DNA of 16,615 nt from Thalassiosira profunda (Eukaryota; Bacillariophyta; Thalassiosirophyceae; Thalassiosirales; Thalassiosiraceae): the NCBI GenBank assembly GCA_036939355.1, contig JALLAP010000590.1, forward strand, positions 1-16,615, read 5' to 3'. Positions 15,113-16,615 of the stretch are shown here, piece after piece. The notes beneath the pieces are model-generated. The model saw only the letters and a list, made by a program, of their open reading frames with translations, was not told the origin of the DNA and searched no databases. A program made the translations under genes and the position numbers. Every line of letters starts with the position of its first letter. Within the stretch, counting starts at the first letter, position 1.

Positions 15113-16582
15113 TCATTCAAAAGATGGCAAGAGGTAGCTCAGCACATGCGGCACAACAGCGTCCGCTCCACAAGTGATGCGGCATCGCTCCCTTGCCGCA
15201 GCGCTTCCAGTCCTTGCCCTCTTTGTGGGCCTCTCTTCCGCCACCTGTGGCAAAGCAAGGATGAGTTTGTACTTCCAAAGAGCCAGCTCCACCAACGAGC
15301 TGGCCTCTTTCAGCTGCTCGCAAAGGGTGAGCGTTGTGTACACGGCCAAAAGCTCCTCTGCTCCCTCTCCCTCTTTGAGGTAATCGGCGTGCGGTGACTT
15401 GGTAGATTTCCCGAGGCACGCTTTGACCATATTCTCGATTCCTACTCGCCAACTCTCGACCTTCGTCGCCGCTACTCGCCTCGAGGTATCAAGTTCCAGC
15501 AAAAACCGCATTCTCGCTTTGAGCAGAGTGCCAAGGCCCGCCAATTCGGTAATAGCACTCGACAAATCAAGCTCGTCATCAGGAAAATGAGTTTGATGAG
15601 TCTCAATGAGATTGTTCATGGTGGCAACGGATGCATTGGCTCGACCCAGCGTTACCAACATCTTCGTCCAATCCAAAGCGAAGGAAGGGCACACCTTTTT
15701 GTGGCTCTCTACCAGCATGCAGACGACCTCTGTCGGAGCGTTGCTCCAAATGGCGTAGAGCAGTGGGATGTCACCCCACTTGTCTTCCATCGAGAGCATT
15801 TCCGGATGAGCATCAAGAAGCACTTGATAAAGCTGCATGTTTTGTTTCGCAGAGCACGCCAAGATGTGAAGAGGAGTCATGCCCAGAACGTCCTGCAACG
15901 GTCCAGCTCCCGAGCTGCGTAGTTTTCGGGCAGGACACAGCCGCTTCAGCTCTTCCAAAGCGCCTTCTCCCTCGTACGACTGATAGTAGCACAGTTTGTG
16001 AACCGGCAGTCCATCAAATCTGTTTTCCAACGCCACCGCAATTTGAGCACTGTTTGACGAAGGGAATGCTTTGCACAAATCAACCTGGCTCTTGTCCAAA
16101 CGCCCTTTCGATACTAGCTCAACTTTCCAGAAGAGATCGCTTTTCTCGTCAGAGGGCAACCCATCGCGACAGTTGGGTGGAATGGCAATATTCCTCAAAT
16201 GGACCGATGTCGCAGACCCCCTCAATTCATTCAGTGTTTCCGGGAGCTCAACAGAGATGAGACTCTTGTTATCCTGCAAGACATCCATCATGCTCAAATC
16301 AAACGTCCCAACCCTTGGGGGGCAGCGGAAGCTCTGAATGGTCGAGCCGCTCAGTGCGTATCGACCAAAAGATTGCACAGAGTCAGGAAAATCCATCACT
16401 GCCATATTGTAGCAGCCATTAAAGGCCTCCTTGCCAACCGTCAGTGAAATGCCCTCTCCGTTGAGAGTCGGAGAGAATGTGACTTGTTGAATAGCTTCAC
16501 AGTAATTGAATGCTTCTTCCCCAATTTCCTCAAGTCCCCCCGGCAACACCAACGCGGTCAATAAAGGCCGTGCGAGCCTCAT
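15113..16582 (-). CDS. LRR (BspA type)/ankyrin-like protein, possibly missing 5' exons
   Basis: 489 residues from ATG 16582. The N-terminal part (about 10-135) has LRR_5/BspA-type repeats: LPGGLEEIGEEAFNYCEAIQQVTF, VGKEAFNGCYNMAVMDFPDSVQSFGRYAL, and ISVELPETLNELR. Then comes FDGLPVHKLCYYQSY (189-203), followed by ankyrin-like units DVLGMTPLHILACSA (231-245) and DKWGDIPLLYAIWSN (267-281). A helical C-terminal part has SLVELALWKYKLI and a basic RPTKRAR, a possible nuclear signal. I recall this architecture as an expanded family in diatoms with no proven function, probably protein binding. A stop lies two codons upstream of the ATG, yet the protein begins abruptly inside an LRR, and an AG (ATGAG|GC) could be an acceptor, so earlier exons may lie beyond the window edge 33 bases away. 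Confidence 0.72.
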   Translation of the reverse strand: MRLARPLLTALVLPGGLEEIGEEAFNYCEAIQQVTFSPTLNGEGISLTVGKEAFNGCYNMAVMDFPDSVQSFGRYALSGSTIQSFRCPPRVGTFDLSMMDVLQDNKSLISVELPETLNELRGSATSVHLRNIAIPPNCRDGLPSDEKSDLFWKVELVSKGRLDKSQVDLCKAFPSSNSAQIAVALENRFDGLPVHKLCYYQSYEGEGALEELKRLCPARKLRSSGAGPLQDVLGMTPLHILACSAKQNMQLYQVLLDAHPEMLSMEDKWGDIPLLYAIWSNAPTEVVCMLVESHKKVCPSFALDWTKMLVTLGRANASVATMNNLIETHQTHFPDDELDLSSAITELAGLGTLLKARMRFLLELDTSRRVAATKVESWRVGIENMVKACLGKSTKSPHADYLKEGEGAEELLAVYTTLTLCEQLKEASSLVELALWKYKLILALPQVAEERPTKRARTGSAAARERCRITCGADAVVPHVLSYLLPSFE

Positions 16583-16615
16583 TTTTTACCCCGCACGATT
16601 TTTGTACGTAGTACT

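Noticed and set aside
1..16615. A bacterial operon or prokaryotic defence/mobile system
   Set aside because: Spliceosomal introns, eukaryote-only families (DRG2, CFAP77, Costars, JPT/SPIRAL1) and plastid targeting peptides rule this out; no CRISPR-like repeats or transposase are present.

Overview
This is eukaryotic nuclear DNA. Ten spliced or intronless protein genes lie on both strands, and nine spliceosomal introns can be placed by reading frame; eight of the nine begin GTGAG. The organism looks like a photosynthetic stramenopile (ochrophyte alga, diatom-like) that makes, or descends from cells that made, a flagellum. Three lines of evidence support this. (1) Three proteins carry an N-terminal signal peptide ending in Ala|Phe and followed by a Ser/Thr/Pro/Arg-rich stretch, the 'ASAFAP'-type two-part plastid address of algae with complex red plastids. 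(2) There is a secreted lysine/serine-rich protein of silaffin type, and an LRR/ankyrin-like protein with the motif FDGLPVHKLCYYQSY, which I associate from memory with expanded diatom families. (3) There is a CFAP77-like protein of the axonemal doublet microtubules. The exact class (centric diatom, bolidophyte, dictyochophyte, pelagophyte) cannot be decided from this window.

Layout from left to right: plastid-targeted acetylornithine aminotransferase (+, 16-1615, one intron); CFAP77-like flagellar protein (-, 1743-2482, one intron); an AT-rich divergent promoter with palindromes; JPT/SPIRAL1-like microtubule protein (+, 2838-3167); Hsp70/Hsp90 co-chaperone-type TPR protein (-, 3578-4843, one intron); an intergenic stretch with a strong hairpin; DRG2-type GTPase with TGS domain (-, 5368-6636, two introns); Costars-domain protein with a long Pro/Ala/Lys tail and a MARCKS-like basic end (+, 7078-8359, two introns); plastid-targeted DUF1995 protein (-, 8481-9618) interrupted by a one-base frame break; an unknown single-span membrane protein (+, 9855-11075); the silaffin-like secreted protein (-, 11388-13255, one intron, crossed by two assembly seams); a small plastid-targeted cysteine-motif protein (+, 14004-14745, one intron); and an LRR/ankyrin-like protein (-, 15113-16582).

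The genes do not form one pathway. They do share some themes: two adjacent divergent genes for microtubule proteins (CFAP77 and JPT/SPIRAL1), three plastid-addressed proteins, and one candidate cell-wall or silica-associated protein. The sequence is draft quality. Two single Ns are each flanked by identical 72-base copies, an artefact of contig joining, and removing one copy at each restores a single continuous 539-residue reading frame. The frame break in the DUF1995 gene may be another error of this kind. I found no tRNA, rRNA, CRISPR array or intact transposon.
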